The position numbers and the translations under genes were made by a program. From positions 333,505 to 397,504 of the forward strand of contig MU400536.1 in assembly GCA_022578965.1 (NCBI GenBank): a DNA stretch of 64,000 nucleotides, in the 5' to 3' direction. Below, in pieces: positions 1-10,122 of the stretch (positions are counted from its first letter, which is position 1; every line of letters starts with the position of its first letter). Source of the stretch: Xylaria sp. FL1777 (Eukaryota > Ascomycota > Sordariomycetes > Xylariales > Xylariaceae). Below the pieces are notes generated by a model. The model worked only from the letters and a program-made list of their open reading frames with translations, ran no database searches and was not told the origin of the DNA.

Positions 1-2
1 CC

Positions 3-455
3 ATCCAGCCCACACACGCTACATCTGATATGGCTTATGCTGAACAGAGACTCGGCAAAGATCGCACGGAAAAGGAAGCGTATCGCATGCGCTCGCTTCT
101 AGACATAAAACCAGTACTTGGCAGCGATTTCCCCGTCGAGCCAGCGGATCCGTTTCAAGGCATCTACGCCGCCGTAACGCGGAAAAGCCCACATACAGGC
201 CTTGGCGCGAACGGGTCTCCGGACGGCTGGCACACGGAAGAAGCCTTGACGCTCGACCAGGCAATCCGCGGCTTTACGGAAGGGCCCGCCTATGGTGGGT
301 TCACAGAGGGAAAGACGGGGGTCATCGAGCCCGGTGCGTATGCAGACTGGATTGTCTTGGACAAGCCTCTCGAGGACATGGATATCGAGGAGCTTCGCTC
401 CCTAAAAGTCAAAGAGACGTGGGTTGCAGGGAAAAGGGTCTATAGCCGTGACTAG
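3..455 (+). CDS. Amidohydrolase family 3 (YtcJ-like), C-terminal part
   Basis: This is the 3' end of a gene that begins before the window; the frame is open from base 3 and ends at TAG 453-455. About 150 residues remain. The first residues read IQPTHATSD, which matches the Q-P-x-H-x-T-x-D strand of YtcJ-type metal-dependent amidohydrolases, and LGSDFPVEP follows near residue 40, supplying the conserved Asp of the metallo-hydrolase barrel. A TxxxA-like helix (LTLDQAIRGFT) and the final small beta domain (GVIEPGAYADWIVLDKPL...) are typical of the family C-terminus, where the chain folds back to a beta sandwich. Members hydrolyse C-N bonds of cyclic amides or N-acyl compounds. The substrate cannot be told from this fragment. 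Confidence in the family is high; the start is outside the window. Confidence 0.88.
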   Translation: MQPTHATSDMAYAEQRLGKDRTEKEAYRMRSLLDIKPVLGSDFPVEPADPFQGIYAAVTRKSPHTGLGANGSPDGWHTEEALTLDQAIRGFTEGPAYGGFTEGKTGVIEPGAYADWIVLDKPLEDMDIEELRSLKVKETWVAGKRVYSRD

Positions 456-2436
456 ACGGATTCTGGACTGTTTATTTATCTGACGAGTATATATGTATGC
501 GTAGAAGGTGGTGGGACGATAGCGTGCAGTGTGTTTCTGGTAAACTTGGGCATATATAGATTTTCGGCATTTAAAAAAAATGCAATACTCAATAAACGGA
601 ATCAGAAGATTGGCAAAGTCGAGCTGGAATACGACGGATTGCACTGTATATAGCCTTAGCATATACGTGACGATCCATGATGGGATCTTGCACGCATTCG
701 CCCGGGTAACTCACTTGATTGAATCCATGTGCTTTGTTCGAGTAAGCTCCTCGCATCGCCTTTTGGTATATCTACTTGCCAGCCATTTTCAAAGCGGCCT
801 ATAATAGTGAGTAGTTTTGCGACTGGTTCGACCTGCTTCTTACTCTAGAGCCAGTAGGAACGATGAGGTGAGGGACATATGATAAGTTAGGACCACTCTA
901 CGGAATCTAAGATGCACATATATATTCAAATAAATACGGTGAGCTTAGAGTCCGGCGAAATCGCTTGTTGCGTCGCTCGAACGTTTAGCAGCAGCATCTA
1001 ATACGGCTCTGATATATCCTTGGACGCGGTCCCGTCTATTTTTATATCTCCTTACTAGCTTCATCATACCATTTTGGTCGCCTTCTAATCTAAATATTAT
1101 TGTCTCTACAAGGTGGTCGAGTTTCTCTAGAATCTGCGGCCCATCTAAACATGTAACTCTTCGTCTTCCTAGCCGTGCAGTCGATTAACCAAGAACACCA
1201 CCGGGGAGCGCTTATTTATTAGCGATATTGACTGTAATGCTAAGTAGAGGCATCGTTTGGAGACTCCAGAAAAGAAATTCGTTCAGCGTATGCCATATCT
1301 CTTGCATGGTCATGCTTTTGGGAACCTAGTCGCATTGCAATAACCCACAATACGCATAAAAAATAGAACTAGGGTGTAGGAGCTCAAGCGGAGGTTGCGG
1401 AATAGTAAGACTTGATATGATTGTTTGTGGACAAATGTTAAAGCAAACGGTAGCTTTGAGCACCCGTGCCTTTGCTTTAACACGTCTTTAGCATACAATA
1501 GGGTGAAAGCACATCTTTCATAACATTGTAACTTGGAGGCAATGTGGGTTTTACAAGCACCTGGTGAACAATATCACCAATCTTGCCCTCGAAGTACCCA
1601 GATTGTGCCTCAAAGGGGATAGGCTGTGCAGTTGTATTCATAGTCCCCATCTTCGTTGCATGTTGGCGGGCTGAGTCTTGCATGGCGCATTTGTATAAGT
1701 AGGGACTACCTACACATAAGCCTCGTGATGCTGCCTATGACGCATGGCAGGACTAGAGCCAGCCAAAAAAGTTCTAGAGCCACACAGGTTTAAAGACTGT
1801 TTGGTCTCATTATCATACCCAGTGGGGAATTCTGACTCCTTTACTTCGAGTGAGGTTCAGATTTGTGAGACCGAAAGTGAGAGTACTATTGTAACTAAGC
1901 TGTAAACGAGGTTACACAGGAGTTTCTCGACATATATTTTTCTGTGCAGTAGGAAATTCAATTACTCTTAGAATTTTGCTCGCGAGGAACTTAAAAAGGA
2001 TTTATTCACACAAGTTTCTTGAGGAAATCTGATATTGAAAGAGGGAAAATGAAATATACATGCTGCGTAGCGTGTAGGGTGGGTACCTAGGTAGGTATGC
2101 ATGCTAAGGGTGTGGTGCTGGTATCAGCTGTAGCATGGCTTCCGACGGGCCGTTGTAGATAAAGGTCCCTAATCGCAGCACCAGTGCTATCTATCTACTA
2201 TCCGAGAAAGAAGTAAGTAATGGATTTATCATGAACGACGGACGCGCTGGGGAGCTTCAATCCGTCTTTTTTGGAGCTTCATTGTACCACAGGCTAGTCT
2301 TGTACCTTATTCGGCCTCGCACACGATCCCAGCCATGTGCAGGTAAGCAGTTGGGCCAATGCGTATTTGAGATCAGTGGCCATTGCAAGCTAACCCAGCG
2401 CCCAGAAACCACCACACATAGCCTGCCTCTCCCACG
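456..2436. other. Intergenic region, about 2 kb
   Basis: No supportable gene. The sequence is AT-rich with scattered stop codons in all frames. It contains a TACCTAGGTAGGTA run near 2083, a motif that recurs in other gaps of the window. A 68-codon minus-strand ORF near 1477-1683 has a protein-like composition but no recognisable domain, so it is not called. Confidence 0.6.
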
Positions 2437-4929
2437 ATGCGGTCGCAGGTGACTCGCCATGTCTTACGACGCCCGCCGACTGCGACTCGGGGCATGGCCA
2501 CGTTGTATCTCGGCTCGCCTGCTCCCCGGCCGACCTGTCGCACGCACCCCGTCGGCTGTCGAGTCCCCAGGACCGCCCAGCAGAGGTCCTTCTTCAAGCT
2601 CTTCCAAAAACCCCCTCGCGCCGTGAGGGAGATCGACGCCGAGCCGGGCTACGAGACTCTGCTCACCTACCGAGCTGCCGAGAACCGCAGCATTCGACCG
2701 CCCCCGATTGCCGACCTAGTCAAAGCATGGCAAGACTTCTTTGCCTACAAGGCGAGGTACAACCGTGCAGTTAACTCCACGCAAGCCCATTGTGCAGACC
2801 GGGTGCTCCAGTACTTTATCACGCGCAGTGCCGTTGAAGATGTCGCCCTCTCCCTCGACGATATCCACCTAGCTATGCAATGCCTTGAAAAGCCCCCGAG
2901 AGATGACCCCCATCATCATCTGGATTTCTCCAGGGCCCTGTTCAGAGAGATAAGACGGAGGGAGCTGAAATTAGAGCCCGGGCGTTTCCATAACGTTACG
3001 TTGGACTTCCGCTTAAAGGACACCCAGGGCCAGTCGAAATACTTACACTCCTTCCTGGTTACACTATCACAGTATGGAAGTGCACTTGAGGCCAAGGATA
3101 TCTTTCTGGAAATCCTCCAGAACCCGAAGCAACCTAAGAACAACGAATTCAACCCGAGGCACGCCTTGCTTCCCATTATAAGTGGTCTCGCTAGTGAGGG
3201 GCAGGAGCAGGCACTCCGCGAGGTTATTAAAGAAGCCGTGAAATCTGGCATCCCGTACGATGTTGGCGTCCACGGTGTTATGACAGGCTTCTTTGCGCAG
3301 CGCGACAATGTCGAGGAAACTAAATTCTGGTGGACAAGACCTATCCGCAAAGGACTGCACCCTGCGCCTACAACGTACTACGATGTTCTTCAGTTCGCTC
3401 TCCGCAACGACCAGAAAGAGTGGGCTACGGAGATATACGAAGACCTCATCGCTCACCTTCAATCTGGGCCTTTGCGCGAGTCCAAACCTTGCTGGGATGT
3501 GTCGTTCCAATTCGCTTTTCTCTTGTTGGGCCAAGGAATTGACCAAATCGAGCACATGATCAATGTCGCGTTTGACCGAACCAAAGACCAGCCAAAAGCT
3601 CAGCCAAATATAGGGACCATTAATTCCCTCCTGAAATGTGCCATTGACAAGGATGATCCATACATGGCTGAACGATTCATCGCGCTCTCGAAGAAGATGG
3701 GGTTTGAGCCCAATCTGTCGACGTACATCCTGCAAATAGAGTATCGACTTGGTGCCAAAGACAACGATGGTACATTCGCCGCCTACCAAGGCCTGCGAAC
3801 CCTCGCAAGATCTTCTAACGGGAGAGAGTTGCCTGTACTAAACAAGCTGATTCGTAGCTTATGTTCATCCTCACGACCAGATTATGGAAAAATACTTGAC
3901 GTCACGAGCTACTTGGAGCAAAGCCGTGCAACCCTGGAACCAGAAACTGTGGTTTCATTATGCATGGCCTTCATGAAGAACGACGAGACGTACGAAGTAA
4001 TTGACACGCTATCCATTCACACGGTGCACTATAGCATCGCTGAGCGTCGAATGGTGTGTAAGTCCTTTGTTGATTACTGCCTGGATAGGACGAACAGTAC
4101 AGCGCGGGTCTGGGACGCCTACTCTCTACTTCGCCAATTCTTTCCAGAGATCGAGAATGATGCTCGAGAATCTATCATGGACGCCCTTTTCGATAGGCGG
4201 CGTCCAGATATGGCCTGTCTCCTCTTTGGCCACATGCGCTCTCATAACAATAGAAAACGTCGACCTACGTCGGATACTTACGTACGATATTTGGAAGGGA
4301 TTGGGCGGTGTCCAGACCTGGAAAGCTTGAGGATAGTCCACAACATGGCGAAAACGGACACTACTATACAATTCAACACACGACTGTATAACGCGCTCAT
4401 GATCGGCTACGTCGCGTGCGATGAACCTTACCGGGCGCTTGATTTTTGGAAAGAAATCTCTACATCACCCGCGGGACCTTCCTACGCCACTCTCGAAATT
4501 GTCTTCCGCGCTTACGAAATACAACCCTATGGTGACGCGCCGGCTAAAGAGCTTTGGGCAAAGATGGGAAGTATGGATATTGATGTACCAGAACACGTTT
4601 ACGCGGCTTTTTTGACGACGTTGGCCGCCCACAGCCATTTACCAGATGTTAAGCTGCTTTTAGATGATTGTGACGCTATCATCGGCAAGCGTCCGGATCT
4701 CCTGACGTAAGTGTCGTCTAAAGCTTGAGAACTCATACTAACAAAAAATTGCAGATATGCCTATGTGTATAATGCTTTGCCATCTGCAGAGATGAAAGAT
4801 GATTTTGAGTCCTGGATACAGCGTGAGTATCCGAGTCTCTGGGATTCCCTCAAAACAAAGTACCGGCTGGTCAAAATTCACGGGGGCGGAATGTTGCAGT
4901 TCAAGGTCTCGCGGCAGTGGAAGGCATGA
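2437..4929 (+). CDS. Mitochondrial PPR-type protein, probably CIA84-like complex I assembly factor
   Basis: Two exons, 2437-4706 and 4755-4929. The 48-base intron has GTAAGT, a TACTAAC branch site and GCAG, and joins in frame to give about 814 residues. The N-terminus is rich in Arg, Ser and Thr with almost no acidic residues for about 50 residues, followed by RSFFKLFQKPPR, as expected of a mitochondrial presequence. The rest is helical with degenerate pentatricopeptide-like units, for example around NTRLYNALMIGYVACDEPYRA near residue 650. The N-terminal block (EPGYETLL, then VNSTQAHCADRVL) resembles what I recall of Neurospora CIA84, the PPR protein needed to assemble the membrane arm of complex I. 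That identification rests on memory of family features and is not proven. The C-terminal exon ends in a Trp/Lys-rich motif. A different fungal mitochondrial PPR protein is the main alternative. Confidence 0.8.
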
Positions 4930-5022
4930 TCTATACAATACAATTATATACACGTCGGATATTTGCTATCTGTACATAATAAAAGCGGCAAAGATGTTAA
5001 CTATTGTATATCTGATCTTGTT

Positions 5023-6033
5023 TTATATATAGCCCAACTTCGTGCTAGTCCTTGAAACCATGTTTTGTGCGAGTACTTTGTTGGGTTCCCTCACCAGCAA
5101 CTCGGGGTGTCGGTGTACGCTAGGGTGCAGACCCAGTCCAATCGCCCTTCTAATCGCCTTGGCCATCTTGCGTTGGTTGACTGGACTCAGTCCGGTTTCT
5201 ACAGAGCGCATTATACGGCCATGCGGTGTTATGAATTCGGAGATGACGGAGAAGTTCTGGGATCCTCGCGGTCAGTAACCCATCTGTCACTCTCCCGTAC
5301 GTATTCCCGTCATAAGCCAAATATCCAACCTCTGTAAAATCACCCTACCAGTATCGTTTTCCCCAAGTCCCCCATGCATCCACAGCAACATGGCTCAAAA
5401 AGCGACCCATAGCCTTGAAAATTAAAGGAATGGAAAACTCACCCTATACATGTCCAAAGGCCGCAGCCCCAGCATGTCCACGAGATCCTGCTTGCGCCCC
5501 GTCGACCTCCGCCACTTGGCCATCTCGGAGGGGCTCATGTCGTGCGGGGCGTAGACGTCGCCCACGCGCCACCGCCGCGGCATCTGCCGGATGAAGTCGC
5601 CGGCGCGGGTCTTCTCGCGCAGGGCCTCGTCGGCGTTCTTGCGGTTCTCGCCGCGGCGCGCGACGGGCCGCGTCGACCGGATGCGGCTGTACATCTCGCC
5701 CGCGAGCTGGGTCGAGTCGGCGGCGCTGTTCCTGGGGGCGCCGTCGATGTCGAGCATCGACGAGGTCGTGTTCCTGAGGTCTCGGACTAGTGGGTTCGGG
5801 GGGCTTTTGTTAGTTGCTTTGTTGCGAGATGCTCGGGTTCGGAGTATGGCAAGGTAAAGGATCGGTATCGGGGCGGGCGTGTAGGTGTGCTGTGCTGTGG
5901 TTTGTGGAGGGGATGGGTTGGTTCATGGCTTACGGGCTTGGGGGGCGGCTGTTGTGCTTAGAGGGGCGGTGGGCGTCTTTAGCATCGACATGCCCTGCCG
6001 TAAGGCGGACAGAACCGGTATCCGTGGTGGCAT
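5023..6033 (-). CDS. rsm18: Mitochondrial small-subunit ribosomal protein bS18m (Rsm18)
   Basis: Three exons on the minus strand: 6033-5934, 5786-5443 and 5256-5023, giving 225 residues. Introns are GTAAGC...CTAAC...TAG and GTGAGT...CCAG, and all phases close. The start is the upstream ATG (MPPRIPVLSALRQG), which provides an Arg-rich mitochondrial targeting sequence. The middle holds the fungal motif DVYAPHDMSPSEMAKW, and the last exon holds the S18 core (RSVETGLSPVNQRKMAKAI, then RRAIGLGLHPSVHRHPELL), which contacts the platform of the small subunit in bacterial and mitochondrial ribosomes. Length fits fungal mitochondrial S18 proteins. The second exon is GC-rich compared with the flanks. 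It is divergent from IMP3 with 405 bases between start codons, so the two may share a promoter. The identification is secure from the S18 signature. Confidence 0.92.
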
Positions 6034-6438
6034 TGTGAGTGATGAGAGACAGCTGCTGTTGTTACTGCTCTTGTGAGGTGATGTAAAGTTTGGGGCTTGA
6101 TAAGAGTAGGTAGGTACTTCGAATTTGAGCCTTGTCTAGGGAAAAAGGCGGCGAAACTAACATCTATAATAAAGTGGGTCTGAAATGTGGCTGGCGGGGG
6201 CTAACTAGACTGGGGTTCAAACTATAATTGGCCAATGACGGAAAAAGTAGGTAGATTTAGCGGGTTCCTTTGGGGGTCCGACCAAATTCTTATCGCCGCA
6301 TTTTAGGTGATAGACTGGTCCCATATCAAAATCGTAGCCTCACGCATCGACTATTCCGCCGCCGATTTTCATACCTTGAACGAAATCAATTACTTTCCCA
6401 GTTCTATCGAGACCGCCGACGATTAAACAGTTGTCAAG
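6034..6438. promoter_or_regulatory. Divergent promoter region between rsm18 and imp3
   Basis: The two start codons face away from each other across 405 bases, so both promoters must lie here. A CTGCTGTTGTTACTGC stretch lies just upstream of the rsm18 start. I do not see a TATA box that can be assigned with confidence. Confidence 0.5.
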
Positions 6439-7676
6439 ATGGTTCGAAAGCTCAAGTATCATGAATCCAAACTGGTAAGGGCTTTACGGAAACCCAAGCA
6501 TAGCCTGTGGCTATGTGAAGAGTGCATACTAACAGATACTATAGTATGGACAAGTTATTCCTTCTTAACTAATATTTCAACATTTATTCGCTATTATATC
6601 AACACTGCTCATTTAAATCCGGAAACTCATTGGTCATGATGGCATCCTAACGTCTTCCAGGTTAAAAAAGACAGATTTCGTTACCTGGAAACAGGATCAC
6701 GACCACCGCGATGCAGCAGTGATCCGGAGGTGTGCGTGGCTTACCAGTCCTTTTCGAATATGATGTGGCAAGATTATGGGCTAACTCTCGGGTAAAGATA
6801 TGATCCAGGATAGAGGAGATTATCAGAAGTACGTCGGATTTACAACCCCTTACTGAGGATACCGTATAGCTGACGTACGATGGATAGGTACAACAAGCTC
6901 TGTGGCGTAAGTATTCGCTTTTCGACAAATCATGATTACATCTAACATGTCTTGCTAGTCGTTACGGCAGCTCGCCCACAGACTTTCTCTTCTGCCTCCA
7001 GAGAGTGCGACGCGTCAAAAGGTAAGGCCCCTACTACCTTCAATTCTTGTCGGGCACCAAGTGTGTTTTTGGAACATTTTAGGACTCTTTAGCTCCGACG
7101 TGGAAGCCCATTCTTGAGAGCAACAATGGCTGACTTGCGACAACATAGCACGAAAAACTTTTACTAGAAAAATTGTATGACATGGGTATCCTATCATCGA
7201 CTTCCAAGCTCTCCAATGTTGAGCACGGTGTCACCGTTTCAGCCATGGTACGTAACCCTCCCGGTTACTGACGTGTCATGCTAATAATCTCTACCAGGCC
7301 AGACGGAGACTTCCTGTCGTAATGACTCGCTTACGGATGGCCGAGACAATACAAGCGTGCGTGAATTTCTTGTTGCTATGTCGGCTATTCTAAGCAGCTA
7401 AACCGCGGATTGCTAATTTGCACCATTCAGGGCGACGAAGATGATAGAACAGGGACATGTGCGAGTGGGAGTCGAGGTAAATTGTCACATTAGCATTTTT
7501 GTACGGGATTTCATGATACAACAGTCGCTAACTCCCAGCTCCTAAAGTGTATAACGGACCCTGCCTTCTTTGTCACGAGGAATCAGGAAGATCTGGTTAC
7601 GTGGACGGCTAACAGCAAGATCAAACGCAACATTATGGTTTATCGCCAGAAACTCGACGACTTCGAGCTTCTATAG
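6439..7676 (+). CDS. imp3: U3 snoRNP protein Imp3, nine exons, first intron non-canonical
   Basis: Nine exons: 6439-6474, 6662-6731, 6798-6828, 6888-6906, 6959-7021, 7149-7247, 7298-7356, 7431-7476 and 7548-7676, giving 183 residues, the usual Imp3 length. It starts [12 protein letters not shown] and contains the S4-like RNA-binding segment ([20 protein letters not shown]...[10 protein letters not shown]), ending in [10 protein letters not shown]. Imp3 joins Mpp10 and Imp4 in the small-subunit processome and helps pair U3 snoRNA with pre-18S rRNA in the nucleolus. Introns 2-8 have GT-AG ends and close the family sequence exactly. Intron 1 does not: the family sequence KL-LKKTDF needs exon 2 to begin at 6662, one base after the only good acceptor (TTCCAG, ending 6660). 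The last intron probably uses the AG at 7546-7547, because the AG at 7536-7537 would add four residues. The gene is either expressed through an odd splice, or carries a one-base change or sequence error. Confidence 0.9.
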
Positions 7677-7924
7677 TTCCGAATACTTAATGATGGGTAC
7701 ATTGGCAAATATCGAGACACACGCGAGGCACAAGGCGTCCGGGAGTTTAGGCTAGGCTGGTAGCGATTTAAAATATTCGATTAATGTTTGCTACGACTGT
7801 TTGGTCTAGACTCATTTGTGTCCGTATAGAATTACGCCACACAACCTAACCTTCGACTATGTAAGGGATACCTGTATCATTCCAGTCCTCAAAGTTTGAT
7901 TCGCAGAGTCGACGATGACAATTT

Positions 7925-9109
7925 TTAATTGGAATTTGAGGCAGACCACTGGTCTTCGTCATCTTCATCTTCATCTTCGTCATCATGCTCACCGAAGTAC
8001 TCTTCCTCCTCTTGCGGTTGGTAGCCTTCTGGCAGTTCGAGTCCCTCCAAATCTTCGACTTGAACTGTAGTGTCTCTAATAAAAGCGGTAACTACAAGTT
8101 CAATCTCCGAACAAACCCTCTTTTCTGGAGGTGGATCATTTGCTTGGCTCGGATTGAGCCTAAATGACTGTCTCAAGGCGGCAATGTCCTTTACGACTTT
8201 AGCGATCGAACATTCACAAGTCCCCTCAGGAGACATCGAATATTTGTGATGCAATTGCTTGAGTAAAGTGCCGAAGAGGGCTACCTCGTTGTCAATGCTG
8301 GGCATAGTTCGGACGCGTTGCAGGTGGTTGGTCGTAAATGTACGAAGACGCGAGAGTATAAGAGCGAGAGTCTTCTCTCTCCGTATATTTATTTCAGCTA
8401 ATGGCTCGTTAGTTTTTTTTTTCTTCGGGGAAAAAAAACTGAGAAATAAATGAGGAGTCAAGTTTCTAGTCTACTTACCAGAGACAGACGCTTCGATGTG
8501 AAGTCCAAGATCGATGAAGCGGCCAGGCCACAGCATCATTGCCTGGCGTGTGGCTTCCCGGAACTTTTGGGGATCCTTGAACATCTGAGCGACATATATC
8601 CAGAGGACTATGTCACGGCTATACGCCCAATGCTGCTCCCTCCACAATTTATCCATCCATCGTTGAGGAGAATTGCCCAAAACTTCGCTGCAGCCTAAGT
8701 AAATCACAAGGACAGCAACTTTTGCCAAAGTTTCCAAGTTGACGTGTCTGGGAAATAGTTCGGTCCGGCCGTGTATATGGTTTATCACGATGGTAAACGC
8801 ATCAACGTCAATAACATCGACAACACAGTGCGAGTCGTGGGCCGGACCAGAAGGCAAGATCCTATCCCACGCGTGGAACCAGCCGGAAGCCTTGGACAGG
8901 TGTTGTAGGGAGACAATGAGTTGCCTATTTTTTTGGTACTGTCGTCTGGATTCGCCTCGATCTCTGTCGTAAAGGTTGCCTGGCTTTACTGGACGCTCCA
9001 AGGCGGGATCTGGAGGAGAGATCCCCTTGCCATCGTTCCAAGGTACAAATTGTTCCGCGCGGTGACGCACGATAATCTCAATACAGTTACGTGAAGGAGT
9101 CGGATCCAT
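7925..9109 (-). CDS. BTB/POZ-like domain protein, fungal type
   Basis: Two exons on the minus strand, 9109-8479 and 8397-7925, giving 367 residues. The intron (GTAAGT...TTAG) is short, AT-rich and closes in frame. I chose the ATG at 9109 (MDPTPSRNC); the in-frame codon at 9118 is GTG. Residues about 70-200 match the fungal BTB-like pattern: a core with VIDVDAFTIVINHIHGRTELFP, then LETLAKVAVLVIYLGCSEVL and WMDKLW, followed by helices. The second exon is a helical region ending in a very acidic tail (EEEEYFGEHDDEDEDEDDEDQ). Such proteins form large families in filamentous fungi and are presumed protein-interaction modules. Substrate-adaptor function is possible but unproven. A Cys pair (CECS) near residue 230 is not enough to call a metal site. 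Confidence 0.78.
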
Positions 9110-9665
9110 TGTGGTCACTGGTAAGTTGTGCTTGTGGGAGAGGAATCTGCAGATGTCCGACAGCCAAGTTGGATCTGGACTTTGTGATTATTGTGCTCTT
9201 GTAGCTCAATGTAAAGCTGTATAGATAGGGTACAATAATGTAACGTGTTAAGCATAAGTTCCAAGTTGTTTTTACGATGTTCTGTTGTTATTCTGGGTTG
9301 GCTCAGAGTTTATATACCTATCGGCCGGAGACCCTCGCCCGCTGAGATTGTCGATTACCTCCCGTGGACAGTTAAGTGCAGGAAGTTAACACCCTGAGAG
9401 ATATACCTCGCGGATATTTAGGGAAAGCTAAGGACCGCAAAGTAAACCTACCTTCTCGCCACCCCTTGAAATTTGGGTAATTGCCAGGCCCATGAACCTA
9501 GTTTGTGTGGAAGTCGCCTTTCGATAGCCACATCATAGAGACACATTCTTGAGCCTCTGTTCATAGGTATCCGCTATACGATCTCGTACTCGAATCAAGA
9601 ACCTAACGGGAGGTAGACTAGATGCGCAGCTTAATCCAGGATCAAACATGCAGGTAATATGTCAC

Positions 9666-9699
9666 ACCATGGAGCTGACCATGGAGCTGACCATGGAGA
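9666..9699. repeat. Tandem 12-base repeat
   Basis: The unit ACCATGGAGCTG is present twice in full, and a third copy is broken after ten bases. Each unit contains an NcoI-type palindrome CCATGG. The function is unknown and it may simply be slippage-derived. Confidence 0.85.
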
Positions 9700-9922
9700 T
9701 CCCTCCGGCCCAAAAAAAGGGAGGTTGAAAATAGATCGTCTAAGTCGGTCACGTGTGATGATAATGAGCTATAATGTACATCCAATTTACTTCATGGCAT
9801 ACCTACATGTAGGAACTGTTGCCTAAGTGCATATGGGAAACCTTTCATGTACCTACTGCAGGTACATACTTAAGTAAGTAACTATTACCTTACTTCCTGG
9901 TAGGTCAGGTATTTATCTACAG

Positions 9923-9940
9923 CGACATCACGTGATGTCG
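9923..9940. promoter_or_regulatory. 18-base perfect palindrome with CACGTG core
   Basis: The sequence CGACATCACGTGATGTCG is its own reverse complement. The core TCACGTGA is the classic binding site of Cbf1-type bHLH factors, and E-box factors in general bind CACGTG. It lies about 180-190 bases upstream of the SNF2 start codon. A second CACGTG sits at 9750-9755. Binding is inferred, not shown. Confidence 0.65.
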
Positions 9941-10122
9941 AGCCTATGCACCCTCCTTTTCGCGTCGCCCCACCTTCTCTAGGCAGGTACCTTTGTTTAA
10001 GCTTCAACGTGTATCTTATGGCAACACTGAGTTCTCACTCTCTTTCATCAATACGGCGAGAGTTTTCCACTTGGTGCTTCTCCATACAACCATGTTTTCT
10101 ACCATCAGTATGAGTGTGAGCC

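Larger units (their letters stand above)
9110..10122. promoter_or_regulatory. Divergent promoter region of the BTB-like gene and the SNF2 gene
   Basis: About 1 kb between divergent genes. It contains a 12-base tandem repeat (9666-9699), a CACGTG at 9750-9755, an 18-base perfect palindrome centred on TCACGTGA (9923-9940), and several GTACCTAC/GTAGGTA motifs around 9840-9905. No coding region is supportable. Confidence 0.6.

Noticed and set aside
1477..1683. 68-codon minus-strand ORF (MGTMNTTAQPIPFEAQ...)
   Set aside because: The composition is protein-like, but there is no domain I recognise, no splice-compatible extension found and no clear start. It may be a gene fragment, but the support is too weak.
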